This document shows positions 17,456 through 25,665 of a stretch of 33,940 bases of DNA, one piece after another. Below the pieces are notes generated by a model, which saw nothing but the letters and a program-made list of their open reading frames with translations, was not told the origin of the DNA and did no database searches. Where the stretch lies: contig JAMFSI010000154.1 of assembly GCA_026225215.1 (NCBI GenBank), forward strand, positions 1-33,940. Direction: 5' to 3'. Source of the stretch: Sphingomonas palustris (lineage in GTDB: Bacteria > Pseudomonadota > Alphaproteobacteria > Sphingomonadales > Sphingomonadaceae). Position numbers and translations under genes: made by a program. Within the stretch, counting starts at the first letter, position 1; each line of letters opens with the position of its first letter.

Positions 17456-18523
17456 TCACCTGGCTTTGCTGAACCCGCGCCCGATCCTGACCGGCTCTTT
17501 GGGCGCGTTGAAGATCGCCCCGGCAGTGACATTGTTGCCGCGCATCACCAGGATGACCGAATCCCCCGCATCGATAATGAAGTGCTTGCCCGGACGCACA
17601 AACACCTGCCCGCCGGGTCGCTCGATCTGGACGATGAAGAAACCGCCACTGCCCCTGCGCTCGGCCTCGTCCACCGTTGCCCCGGCCAGCGCGCTGTTCT
17701 CCGGCACCGTCAGCGCCTCCAATTCGAGGCCCACTTCGACCAGCCCACGCTTCAGGTCGCGCATGCTCGGGGAAACGTCGAGAAGCTGCGCGGTCGAGGG
17801 GTAAAGGATCATTTCGGCGATATGTTCGGCACCGATATGCATCGGCATCACCACCTTGTCGGCGCCGGCATGGATGAGCTTGCGCTCGGTGGAGGGGATT
17901 TCGCCCCGGGCGATGATCTGTAGCGCCGGATTGAGGTTTCGCGCCGACAGGGTGATGAAGACGTTAGTGGCGTCATTGGGCAATACCGTGGCCAGCACTC
18001 GGGCGCGCTCGATGCCGGCCGCCAGCAGCGAGGCCTCCTCGGTGGCGTCGGCGGTCAGGCAGGCGTAGCCCGAAGCTTGCGCCGTGGCGAGCTTGGCGGC
18101 ATCGCGCTCGACGATGACGAAGCCCTCGCGCGCTTCGGTCAACTCATGGGCAAGTTGTGCGCCGATCCGGCCATAGCCGCAAATGATGGTGTGGTTCGAC
18201 AGTGCTTCGATCTGCGCTTTCATGCGATCTATCCCCAACAGGCTGCGAAGCTGCAAATGCGCGAGAAACTGGACCAGTGCGCCGGTCAACACGACCATTC
18301 CGGTGCAGCCCAGCAGGATCGTCGCCATCGTCAGGCCCCGCAGCCAGGACGTGTTGATCGGATGAACCTCGTTGAAGCCAACCGAGAAGATGGTCAGCAT
18401 CACCATATAGGCCGCGTCGCCCAGGCTCCATCCCGACAGGACGAAGCCGATCACCGCCAGCAGGTAGATTGTGCAGACAAAGGCCGCCGCGCGGACAAGA
18501 CCCTGCAACGGCGAGCCCAGCAC
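17456..18523 (-). CDS. Two-TM potassium channel protein with RCK (TrkA-N/TrkA-C) domains
   Basis: A 355-residue inner-membrane channel. TM1 lies at about 12-31, the pore loop at 37-50 and TM2 at 63-88, then an RCK_N domain with the Rossmann motif GYGRIG (116-121) and a TrkA-C domain at about 260-345. The selectivity filter reads TIFSVGFNEV rather than the classical TVGYGD. It likely conducts K+ under cytoplasmic ligand control. GTG 18523 is the first usable start, but without a good ribosome-binding site; the same frame stays open and protein-like up to a stop inside the palindromic element at 18592-18722, so the original 5' end may have been altered. Confidence 0.85.
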   Translation of the reverse strand: MLGSPLQGLVRAAAFVCTIYLLAVIGFVLSGWSLGDAAYMVMLTIFSVGFNEVHPINTSWLRGLTMATILLGCTGMVVLTGALVQFLAHLQLRSLLGIDRMKAQIEALSNHTIICGYGRIGAQLAHELTEAREGFVIVERDAAKLATAQASGYACLTADATEEASLLAAGIERARVLATVLPNDATNVFITLSARNLNPALQIIARGEIPSTERKLIHAGADKVVMPMHIGAEHIAEMILYPSTAQLLDVSPSMRDLKRGLVEVGLELEALTVPENSALAGATVDEAERRGSGGFFIVQIERPGGQVFVRPGKHFIIDAGDSVILVMRGNNVTAGAIFNAPKEPVRIGRGFSKAR

Positions 18524-18591
18524 GGCCCCGGCTGCATCTCCGGCCTTTTCCCAATCGTGCGCCGTAGTCTGGCCCTTTTGTTTAGTCCTAC

Positions 18592-18722
18592 AAAATCAGC
18601 TTCGCTGATTTTGAAGTCGGTGCCGGCCCGCTCCCCCTGCCCACCCCCCCCGAGGGTACCATAAATGGGTGGTTGGGCAGGGGGAGCGGGCCGGCACCGA
18701 CTATCCGAAACGAAGTTTCGGA
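18592..18722. repeat. Triple-hairpin palindromic element
   Basis: Three hairpins in a row: AAAATCAGC-TTC-GCTGATTTT (18592-18612), a central stem with 29-base perfectly complementary arms (18615-18643 and 18674-18702), and TCCGAAAC-GAA-GTTTCGGA (18704-18722). The central loop contains a run of eight C. It lies between the divergent potassium channel and TIGR00266 genes. Confidence 0.9.
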
Positions 18723-18822
18723 TCAGACAACCAATGCTGCGTTTGCGAAGATGTCGGGGAATGTGGCGGATGTCCAGCCCATCTGCTATCTGTTCAGCAG
18801 ACTAATTCGGGAGGCACTTGCC

Positions 18823-19587
18823 ATGCGCTATGACATCTCCGGTACCACCATGCAGACCGTGTCGATCGACCTCGCCCGCGGCGAAACTCTGTATAGCCAG
18901 ACCGCGACCATGGCCTGGATGTCGGATAATATCCGCATGGATACGCATACCGGCGGTGGCCTGCTGGCCGGGCTGAAGCGGGCGTTTTCGGGCGGCGGGC
19001 TGTTCATCACCGAATTCACTGCCGAGGATAATGGCCATGTCGCCTTTGCGCCGCGCTTTCCGGGGCAGATCGTGCCGGTGGAACTGGCCGCCGGGCAGTC
19101 GATGATCTGCCGCAAGGAAACCTTCCTTTGTGCCGAGAAATCGGTGCATCTCGATATCTTTTTCCAGCAGCGGCTGGGCGCTGGCTTTTTCGCCGGCGAG
19201 GGTTTCATCATGCAGAAGGTGACCGGGCCGGGCACGGTGTTCCTCGACCTTTCGGGCGAGGTCGTGGAGAAGACTCTCGCGCCGGGTGAACGACTGCTGG
19301 TCCATGCCGGGCACATCGGCATGCAGGATCCGAGCGTCGGCATCGACATCCAGATGATGCGCGGCTTTCGCAATATCCTGTTCGGCGGGGAGGGGCTGTT
19401 CCTGGCAACGCTGACCGGACCGGGCCGCGTGTGGCTGCAATCGATGCCGATCATCAACCTGGCCGAGGAAGTCGCCCGCTACCTGCCGCAACCGCGCGGC
19501 GAGGGTGTTGGCGGCGGTAGCATGCTGGGCATGGGTGCGACAGGCGCGGCGGTTGGTGGTATTCTGGGTAGCCTGCTGGGCGATTGA
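18823..19587 (+). CDS. TIGR00266 family protein (AIM24-like)
   Basis: A 254-residue protein with the TIGR00266/AIM24 beta-barrel pattern: repeated Gly-rich strands, [20 protein letters not shown] near the start, then [22 protein letters not shown] (about 46-67) and a [19 protein letters not shown] strand near 190-208. The C-terminal tail is Gly-rich and hydrophobic. The family is widespread, of unknown biochemical role; the yeast relative AIM24 is mitochondrial. The start at 18823 has GGGAGG upstream at good spacing; the upstream open frame reads into the palindromic element. Confidence 0.93.
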   Translation: MRYDISGTTMQTVSIDLARGETLYSQTATMAWMSDNIRMDTHTGGGLLAGLKRAFSGGGLFITEFTAEDNGHVAFAPRFPGQIVPVELAAGQSMICRKETFLCAEKSVHLDIFFQQRLGAGFFAGEGFIMQKVTGPGTVFLDLSGEVVEKTLAPGERLLVHAGHIGMQDPSVGIDIQMMRGFRNILFGGEGLFLATLTGPGRVWLQSMPIINLAEEVARYLPQPRGEGVGGGSMLGMGATGAAVGGILGSLLGD

Positions 19588-19598
19588 CACCCTGCCTA

Positions 19599-19761
19599 GC
19601 CCCTCCTGTTGGCCTGCGGCCGCCTGCGGCCCAGGGGAGGGGCAGCGAGACTTGGCGGCTCTGCCGCCTAGTCGCAGCGGGGTGGGGTCTCTCCTCTAGG
19701 CGCGACGTCGAGCCCAGACGAGAGGCCCCACCCGCAACCCCCTCCCCTAAAGAGGAGGGGG
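19599..19761. repeat. GC-rich composite palindrome
   Basis: Three nested or adjacent hairpins: GCCCCTCC/GGAGGGGC (19599-19606, 19636-19643), GGGTGGGGTCTCTC/GAGAGGCCCCACCC (19680-19693, 19720-19733, 13 of 14 pairs), and CCCCCTCC/GGAGGGGG (19738-19745, 19754-19761). It fills the gap between the TIGR00266 gene and the hydrolase gene; the last hairpin is followed by CTTTAAA and could end transcription. Confidence 0.8.
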
Positions 19762-19790
19762 CTTTAAATGTCCCGATTGGTACAAGCGTA

Positions 19791-20561
19791 ATGACCGAGC
19801 CGATGACTGAATTTTACGAAGGCAACGGCGGCGCGCAACTCGCCGTCCATCGTTTGGGCGCGGGCCGACCGGTGCTGCTGCTCCACGGCCTGTTCTCCAG
19901 CGCCGAAGTCAACTGGATCAAATTCGGCACCGCCGCGAAATTGGCGGCGACAGGTTTCGAGGCGATCATGCCCGATCTGCGCGCGCATGGCCAAAGCGCC
20001 GCGCCGCACGATCCCGATGCTTACCCCGCCGACGTGCTGGTGAAGGACGCGCTGGCCCTGGTCCGCGCGCTGGGGCTGGAGGATTACGACCTCGGCGGCT
20101 TTTCGCTGGGCGCACGCACGGCGGTGCGCGCGGTGCTCGCCGGCCTCACCCCGCGCCGGCTGGTGCTGGGCGGCATGGGCTTGTCGGGGCTGGCCGGATG
20201 GGCGCGGCGCAGCGGGCATTTCGTGGGTGCCATCGATCGCTTCGGCGCCATCGAACGCGGCGATCCCGCCTTTCTCGCTCAGGCGTTCATGAAAACGATG
20301 AAGATCGACCGCATCGCCGCGCGGCTGCTGTTGCAATCGGTGGATGATACCTCCGCCGAGGCGCTGGGGGCGATTGTCATGCCGACGCTGGTGTTATGCG
20401 GGGCGGACGATCAGGACAATGGCTCTGCGCCCGAACTGGCCAAGGCGCTGCCCGACGCACACTATGTCGAGGTGCCGGGCAATCATATGAGTTCGGTGAC
20501 CAAGCCCGAGTTTGGTGAGGCGATTACGGGATTTTTGCAGGATCGGGCGCGAGCGTCGTAG
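19791..20561 (+). CDS. Alpha/beta hydrolase
   Basis: A 256-residue alpha/beta-hydrolase fold protein: oxyanion-hole LLHGLFSS (30-37), nucleophile S105 in GGFSLGAR, acid in LCGADDQDN and histidine in VPGNHMSSV. It resembles small esterases or 3-oxoadipate-enol-lactonase-like enzymes; the substrate is unknown. Start 19791 (or ATG 19803) is chosen because the frame further upstream runs through the composite palindrome. Its stop codon lies inside the following repeat (20551-20630), so the last residues are encoded by repeat DNA. Confidence 0.9.
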   Translation: MTEPMTEFYEGNGGAQLAVHRLGAGRPVLLLHGLFSSAEVNWIKFGTAAKLAATGFEAIMPDLRAHGQSAAPHDPDAYPADVLVKDALALVRALGLEDYDLGGFSLGARTAVRAVLAGLTPRRLVLGGMGLSGLAGWARRSGHFVGAIDRFGAIERGDPAFLAQAFMKTMKIDRIAARLLLQSVDDTSAEALGAIVMPTLVLCGADDQDNGSAPELAKALPDAHYVEVPGNHMSSVTKPEFGEAITGFLQDRARAS

Positions 20562-20630
20562 TTCAACCGCAGGTAAAAACCGGTGTCTGCTTTTACCTTC
20601 GATTGAACTAATTTTCGCACGACGCGCTAG
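20551..20630. repeat. Convergent-gene repeat, copy 2
   Basis: An inverted repeat GTTCAACCGCAGGTAAAA (20561-20578) / TTTTACCTTCGATTGAAC (20591-20608), 16 of 18 pairs, is flanked by GCGTCGT and ACGACGC. It ends CTAG like copy 1. It lies between the convergent hydrolase and UrcA genes and overlaps the hydrolase stop. Confidence 0.75.
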
Positions 20631-20643
20631 TGGCGAGACGCGA

Positions 20644-21015
20644 TCATTGGGCTGAGGGATCGTTCGCCGGGCTATCGGCGAGCCGCACGGTCCGATCGCG
20701 GATTGCTTGCTGCTGACGGCTGTCGATCTGCGCCAGCCCATCTGTAACGGCGGTGTCATAGCAAGCTTGTTCACTGCGGCTCATGATTATCCCGCCGCTC
20801 GATTGCGCCCCACAGATGTCCTTGGCGATGCGGTTCAGCTTGCGCTTGAGGCGAGCGACAGCGTCCGGTGAGGTGAAATCGGTCCCACTGATGACGAGCG
20901 CGCCATGAGGCAGGGCATCCCCGTCGGCAGCGAGCGCGGGCGCGGACAATGCGATGCTGCCGAAAACCAGGCCCGCAACGGCTGTGGTGCGAGCGATATG
21001 AAACAAACGGATCAT
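20644..21015 (-). CDS. UrcA family protein, exported
   Basis: A 123-residue protein with a clear Sec signal peptide (cleavage near ALA-A, residues 28-30). The mature part has the UrcA pattern: DFTSPDAVARLKRKLNRIAKDIC with two cysteines (IC and AC) that may form a disulfide. UrcA proteins are small periplasmic alphaproteobacterial proteins of unknown function. GGAGA precedes the ATG. It is divergent from hisZ. Confidence 0.88.
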   Translation of the reverse strand: MIRLFHIARTTAVAGLVFGSIALSAPALAADGDALPHGALVISGTDFTSPDAVARLKRKLNRIAKDICGAQSSGGIIMSRSEQACYDTAVTDGLAQIDSRQQQAIRDRTVRLADSPANDPSAQ

Positions 21016-21112
21016 GGTCGTCTCCTTTTTCGTTCGGGTTCAGATTTCGCGCCAGGATCGAAGGATCGAGACCCAACGACCTTCTTTCGACGCGAATCGC
21101 TATGTATCACTC

Positions 21113-21135
21113 GGTACTACTCTATGCAAGGTACC
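21113..21135. promoter_or_regulatory. Candidate operator between the UrcA gene and hisZ
   Basis: GGTAC at 21113-21117 and GTACC at 21131-21135 form an inverted repeat around 13 bases, in a comparatively AT-rich spot about 100 bp upstream of the UrcA start. It looks like a binding site for a dimeric regulator; no regulator is identified. Confidence 0.3.
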
Positions 21136-21298
21136 AGTTTATGATTGGTATAGGTCATGGACAGGTAGCTGGCACTGCAATGTTCCGCATGGCTGGTGGG
21201 GACTTTTTCGGGTCGCCTTGGGGCTTGGAGCTATTGCCGCCAGACTCTTCGCCGTTACCCGTTCGACAGCGCCGCAAACCCTCGCTAAAGCCCCGCCC

Positions 21299-22438
21299 AT
21301 GAACGATACCGACCGCGATTTGCTGCCCGAGGGGCTTGAGGATCGGCTGCCGCCTGCGGCTGCCACCGCTGCCCGCATTACCCGTGCGATCATGGATGTG
21401 CTGGACAGTCACGGCTATGCCCCGGTGCAGCCGCCGGCGATCGAGTTCGAGCTGTCGCTGGCCAGCCGCATGGCCGGCATCCAGCCGCGCCGGATGTTTC
21501 GCTTTGTCGATCCGGCCAGTTTGCGCACCCTGGCGCTGCGTTCGGATATCACCCCGCAAGTCGGGCGCATCGCTGCGACCCGGCTGGCACAGGCGCCGCG
21601 TCCCTTGCGACTATGCTATGCCGGGCAGGTGCTGACGATCGAGGGCGCTGGGCTCGACCCGACGCGCGAACGTCTGCAATTGGGCGCCGAACTGATCGGC
21701 AATGATAGCGTCGCGGCGGCGGGCGAAGTGGTGGCGATCGCTATCGAATCGCTCCACGCCGCCGGCGCTACGGGGATTTCGGTCGATTTCACGCTGCCCG
21801 ATCTGGTCGATGCACTGGCCGCAAAGGCGATGCCGCTGGCGCCAGATCAGATCGAGGCGGTGCGCCGTGAACTCGACGCCAAGGATGCCGGCGCCTTGGT
21901 CGAGGCGGGTGGCGAGGCTTATCTGCCGCTGCTTCACGCGACCGGGCCGTTCGACAGCGCGATCCAGCGGCTGGACGCGATCCTGGCGACCAATCCTGCC
22001 GCGGCCGAAGCGCTGGCCAGCCGCATTGCCGCCTTGCGCACCATCGCCGCACGAGTCGGCGGATCGGCGCGATTGACGCTGGACCCGTCCGAACGTCACG
22101 GCTTCGAATATCAGAGCTGGTTCGGCTTCATGATTTATGCCGAAGGTCAGCGCAGCGCCCTAGGACGTGGCGGTTCGTACCATATCCTGGGCTCGAATGG
22201 CGCCGCGGGCGAGCCGGCGATCGGTTTTTCGCTCTATCCCGATCCGCTGATCGAGACGATGTCGGTTAGCGAAGCCACCCGCGATACGCTGTTTTTGCCG
22301 CTGGGCCATGACGCCGAGATTGCTGCGCGGCTGCGTGTGATCGGCTGGCGCACGCTGGCGGCGCTATCTGCCGACGATGACGCCCAGGCGCTGGGTTGTA
22401 CGCACCAGTTGGCGGGTAGCGAGGTTGTGGAGCTGTAA
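21299..22438 (+). CDS. hisZ: ATP phosphoribosyltransferase regulatory subunit HisZ
   Basis: A 379-residue catalytically inactive relative of histidyl-tRNA synthetase that activates short-form HisG in histidine biosynthesis. The class II synthetase core is recognisable: LLPEGLEDRLPPAA (8-21), motif 2-like TLALRSDITPQVGRIAATRL (about 77-96), and FEYQSWFGFMIYAEG. ATG 21299 matches the family beginning; the open frame upstream overlaps the divergent UrcA gene start and is not coding. hisG is not in the window. purA follows after 100 bp. Confidence 0.95.
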   Translation: MNDTDRDLLPEGLEDRLPPAAATAARITRAIMDVLDSHGYAPVQPPAIEFELSLASRMAGIQPRRMFRFVDPASLRTLALRSDITPQVGRIAATRLAQAPRPLRLCYAGQVLTIEGAGLDPTRERLQLGAELIGNDSVAAAGEVVAIAIESLHAAGATGISVDFTLPDLVDALAAKAMPLAPDQIEAVRRELDAKDAGALVEAGGEAYLPLLHATGPFDSAIQRLDAILATNPAAAEALASRIAALRTIAARVGGSARLTLDPSERHGFEYQSWFGFMIYAEGQRSALGRGGSYHILGSNGAAGEPAIGFSLYPDPLIETMSVSEATRDTLFLPLGHDAEIAARLRVIGWRTLAALSADDDAQALGCTHQLAGSEVVEL

Positions 22439-22538
22439 CGCTTTACCGGGCAATTTCGCCTTCGGCTTGCCCTCCCTCTTGTAGTCTTCTACGTGCCCCG
22501 GCGGTTTCCCGAAAATAGCGAATGGAAGGGCCGGAATT

Positions 22539-23828
22539 TTGGCCAACGTCACCGTGATCGGCGCCCAGTGGGGCGATGAAGGCAAGGGCAAGATCGTCGA
22601 CTGGCTCGCCAGCCGCGCGGATGCGGTGGTGCGCTTCCAGGGCGGCCACAATGCCGGGCATACGCTGGTTGTGGATAGCAAGGTCTACAAGCTGAGCCTG
22701 CTGCCTTCGGGCATCGTGCGCGGCACGCTGTCGATCATCGGCAATGGCGTGGTGCTCGACCCCTGGGCGCTGCAATCGGAAATCGCCAAGCTCGAATCGC
22801 AAGGCGTGACGATCACCACCGAAAACTTCGCCGTCGCCGACAATTGTCCGCTGATCCTGCCGATTCATCGCGAACTCGACGGACTGCGCGAAGCAGCGGC
22901 GGGCAGCGGCAAGATCGGCACCACCGGTCGCGGCATCGGCCCCGCTTATGAAGACAAGGTTGGCCGCCGCGCCATCCGCGTCTGCGATCTGGCGCATCTC
23001 GATCATCTGGACTCGCAACTCGATCGCCTCTGCGCGCATCACGACGCGCTCCGCGCAGGCTTTGGCGAGCCGCCGGTCGATCGCGCCGCGCTGGTCGCCG
23101 CGCTGAAGGAAATCGCCCCCTTCGTCCTGCAATTTGCGCAGCCGGTGTGGCGTCGGCTGAACAAGGTGAAGAAGGCCGGCGCGCGCATCCTGTTCGAAGG
23201 CGCACAGGGCGTGCTGCTCGATGTCGATCACGGCACGTATCCCTTCGTCACCAGTTCCAATACCGTCAGCGGCACGGCGGCGAGCGGTTCGGGCCTTGGC
23301 CCGTCAGCGACCGGCTTCGTGCTGGGCATCGTCAAGGCCTATACCACCCGCGTCGGCGCCGGTCCGTTCCCGACCGAGCTGGAAGACGCGGTCGGTCAAA
23401 GACTGGGCGAGCGCGGCCATGAATTCGGCACCGTCACCGGGCGCAAGCGCCGCTGCGGCTGGTTCGATGCGGTGCTTGTGCGGCAAAGCTGCGCCATTTC
23501 GGGCGTAACCGGGATCGCCTTGACCAAGGTCGATGTGCTCGACGGGCTCGACAAGGTGAAGATCTGCACTGGCTACCGGCTGGGTGGCAAGGTGCTCGAT
23601 TATTTCCCCAGCCACGCCGCCGATCAAGCCGACGTCGAGCCGATCTACGAGGAAATGGACGGCTGGAGCGACACCACGGCGGGCGCGCGCAGCTGGGCCG
23701 ACCTGCCGGCGCAGGCGATCAAATATATCCAGCGCGTGCAGGAGTTGATCGAATGCCCGGTGGCGCTGGTCTCGACCAGCCCGGAGCGCGAGGATACCAT
23801 CCTGGTGCGCGATCCTTTCGCTGACTAG
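22539..23828 (+). CDS. purA: Adenylosuccinate synthetase
   Basis: A 429-residue GTP-dependent enzyme converting IMP and aspartate to adenylosuccinate, the first committed step to AMP. Motifs are [11 protein letters not shown] (8-18) with catalytic D13, [12 protein letters not shown] with the second catalytic histidine, [35 protein letters not shown] and [11 protein letters not shown]. The start is TTG at 22539 with a GGAAGGG site upstream. The L,D-transpeptidase-like gene follows 4 bp after the stop. Confidence 0.97.
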   Translation: MANVTVIGAQWGDEGKGKIVDWLASRADAVVRFQGGHNAGHTLVVDSKVYKLSLLPSGIVRGTLSIIGNGVVLDPWALQSEIAKLESQGVTITTENFAVADNCPLILPIHRELDGLREAAAGSGKIGTTGRGIGPAYEDKVGRRAIRVCDLAHLDHLDSQLDRLCAHHDALRAGFGEPPVDRAALVAALKEIAPFVLQFAQPVWRRLNKVKKAGARILFEGAQGVLLDVDHGTYPFVTSSNTVSGTAASGSGLGPSATGFVLGIVKAYTTRVGAGPFPTELEDAVGQRLGERGHEFGTVTGRKRRCGWFDAVLVRQSCAISGVTGIALTKVDVLDGLDKVKICTGYRLGGKVLDYFPSHAADQADVEPIYEEMDGWSDTTAGARSWADLPAQAIKYIQRVQELIECPVALVSTSPEREDTILVRDPFAD

Positions 23829-23832
23829 GGCG

Positions 23833-24327
23833 ATGCGGCTGCTGGCGCTCGCTGTGCTGGGATCGCTGATCCCCTGGGCGGCCAGTTGCGATGCTCAAGG
23901 AGTGCCGGACGTCGATCAGATCGTCGTCTACAAATCCGCGCGCGAGCTGGTCCTGCTTTCCCATGGCCGCGCGGTCTATACGATCCGCGACATCCATCTT
24001 GGCCCGCAGCCCAGCGGCGCCAAGCATTTTCAGGGCGATGGCCGCACGCCCGAGGGTCATTACACCATCGACTTCGGCAATCCCGACAGCAGCTATCATC
24101 TGGCGCTGCATATCTCTTATCCTTCGGCTAATGATGTCGCTTATGCCGAGGCGCAGGGGCGGGCGCCGGGTGGCGACATCTTCATTCATGGCCAGCCCAA
24201 CGATTGGCCGCATGCCAGCCCCGTGCCTGGCGACTGGACCGCAGGCTGCATCGCCTTGGCTAACAGCGATATCGAACTCGTCTGGCAATCGGTCGCCGAT
24301 GGCACGCCGATCGATATCGAACCGTAG
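23833..24327 (+). CDS. L,D-transpeptidase (YkuD domain) family protein
   Basis: A 164-residue protein with an N-terminal hydrophobic signal (about 1-22; the ASC near residue 19 is only a weak lipobox). The YkuD core shows PEGHYTIDFGNP (about 74-85), the FIHGQPN motif with H119, and TAGCIAL with the catalytic-position cysteine C139. Canonical YkuD sites read SHGCIR-like, so this belongs to the shorter ErfK-like branch. It probably acts on periplasmic peptidoglycan cross-links or a related substrate. It lies 4 bp after purA, so is likely co-transcribed. Confidence 0.88.
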   Translation: MRLLALAVLGSLIPWAASCDAQGVPDVDQIVVYKSARELVLLSHGRAVYTIRDIHLGPQPSGAKHFQGDGRTPEGHYTIDFGNPDSSYHLALHISYPSANDVAYAEAQGRAPGGDIFIHGQPNDWPHASPVPGDWTAGCIALANSDIELVWQSVADGTPIDIEP

Positions 24328-24336
24328 AATGCCTCC

Positions 24337-24360
24337 AAAATGGACCAATAGCTCCATTTT
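24337..24360 (+). terminator. AT-rich hairpin after the L,D-transpeptidase gene
   Basis: AAAATGGA (24337-24344) and TCCATTTT (24353-24360) are perfect inverted repeats with an 8-base loop. The stem is short and AT-rich, so termination is only possible, not certain; it could instead be an operator half of the downstream promoter. Confidence 0.4.
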
Positions 24361-24414
24361 GATCATGAAGTGTTCCAAAAATAAATTGACATGATCATGG
24401 TATGTTCTCAAATT
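24360..24414 (+). promoter_or_regulatory. Promoter with paired direct repeats before the winged-helix regulator
   Basis: A perfect TTGACA (24386-24391) is followed after 17 bases by CAAATT (24409-24414). Two 17-base direct repeats of the form TGATCATG-n3-TGTTCY start at 24360 and 24392, 32 bases (three helical turns) apart; the second fills the -35/-10 spacer. That layout fits repression by a protein binding the same face of the DNA, perhaps the downstream regulator itself. Confidence 0.5.
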
Positions 24415-24440
24415 CCGGGAGCCCTTCCGGAGTCGAACTC

Positions 24441-25496
24441 ATGTCCCAAGCGCAATTCGCCGCCTATGCCTCGCCGGGAGACTTTCCCTATGGCGCCTCG
24501 CAGGACGCTGCCGGGCTGAAGCTGTCGCTCTCGATATTCGCGAGCCGCGCGCATGTCCGCGACCAATTGCGCGAAGATGCCGAAGCTGCCGGGTTCCGCA
24601 TTGCCGAGGCAGCGGATCTCACCGCTTTGCGCGATGAGGAGGCGATACCGCTGGGCGAAGTCGTGCTGCTGGACTGTCCCGAGGCGGATGGCGCGGTACT
24701 GGCGGCGCTCGCTCGGATCGATATGCGCGCGGCCCACGCCGGCGCGGCGCTGATCGTGTCAACCAGCATCCTTGCGCTGGACGATGTTTTTGGCTGCCTC
24801 GATCAGTCCGGGCCGCAGATCCTGGTCGACCCTAGCCGGGCCGAGCGCCTGATCGCGCTTGGCCAGGTGCTGGCGCGGCTACCCGGCCGCCGGGTGCGTG
24901 AATTGTCCGAAGAAGACCGGCTGCTGCTGTTGCGTCTGACCGAGCAGGTCAATCAGATTGCCGAACGGATCGAGCGCTTTGGCGGACCCAGCCAGCACCA
25001 TGAGCCCGCCCTCCACCTCGCTTCTGGACTTTCCGGTGCCGATGGTTCGGCCGCTGTGCCGGGGGGGGCGGGCGGAGCATTTCGCTTCGTGCCACCATCC
25101 GGTTCGCCGCAGATTGTGGCCGCCAATCGTCTGGAACTGGCAAGCTCCCTGCCGTTGCCCGACCCACAACTGGTGCGGCGAATGATCCGTCAGCGCCAGA
25201 TGCGCGCGCGGTTCTTCGACGGCGATCTCTTTTCTGATCCGGCGTGGGATATGCTGCTCGACTTGACCGCCGCACAAGCCGAGCATGCGCGGGTGTCGGT
25301 CACCAGCCTGTGCATCGCCTCGGGCGTTCCCCCGACCACGGCGTTGCGCTGGATCGGCCAGATGGTCGATACGGGGCTGTTTCAGCGCAACGAAGATGAA
25401 TCCGATCGCCGCCGCGCCTTCATCACCCTGACTGACAAAGCCACCGCAGCCATGGCGGGTTTCTTCGCCGACCTCGGTAATATAGCGATAATCTGA
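24441..25496 (+). CDS. Two-domain winged-helix (MarR-like) regulator
   Basis: A 351-residue protein. The N-terminal about 160 residues look like a degenerate receiver or Rossmann-like domain (LSIFASRAHVRDQLREDAEAAGF, VVLLDCPEADG, LIVSTSILALDDVFG). A coiled segment (EEDRLLLLRLTEQVNQIAERIERF) and a low-complexity linker with a run of eight G follow. The C-terminal about 100 residues form a MarR-like winged helix (VTSLCIASGVPPTTALRWIGQMVDTGLFQRNEDESDRRRAFITLT). The start 24441 is preferred over ATG 24402, because the latter lies between the -35 and -10 boxes. Target genes are unknown; autoregulation is plausible from the repeats upstream. Confidence 0.82.
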   Translation: MSQAQFAAYASPGDFPYGASQDAAGLKLSLSIFASRAHVRDQLREDAEAAGFRIAEAADLTALRDEEAIPLGEVVLLDCPEADGAVLAALARIDMRAAHAGAALIVSTSILALDDVFGCLDQSGPQILVDPSRAERLIALGQVLARLPGRRVRELSEEDRLLLLRLTEQVNQIAERIERFGGPSQHHEPALHLASGLSGADGSAAVPGGAGGAFRFVPPSGSPQIVAANRLELASSLPLPDPQLVRRMIRQRQMRARFFDGDLFSDPAWDMLLDLTAAQAEHARVSVTSLCIASGVPPTTALRWIGQMVDTGLFQRNEDESDRRRAFITLTDKATAAMAGFFADLGNIAII

Positions 25497-25576
25497 TCCG
25501 GGGCAATCCAGGCACGCACACGAAGAATTCTCGGCTTGCCGAAATTATGATCGGCGAGCGCCGGCGAACGAGAAAA

Positions 25577-25652
25577 TGGTGGGCGGTGAGGGGCTCGAAC
25601 CCCCGACCCTCTCGGTGTAAACGAGATGCTCTACCAACTGAGCTAACCGCCC
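25577..25652 (-). tRNA. tRNA-Val (anticodon TAC)
   Basis: On the minus strand: acceptor GGGCGGT/ACCGCCC, D stem GCTC/GAGC, anticodon stem TCTCG/CGAGA with loop TTTACAC (anticodon TAC), T stem GGGGG/CCCTC (one G-U) with loop TTCGAGC, and encoded ACCA (25577-25580). 76 bases. Confidence 0.97.
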
Positions 25653-25665
25653 GGTGCCGGATGGC

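Noticed and set aside
21014..21298. 95-codon N-terminal extension of hisZ
   Set aside because: Runs over the UrcA start and the divergent control region; the HisZ family begins at 21299.
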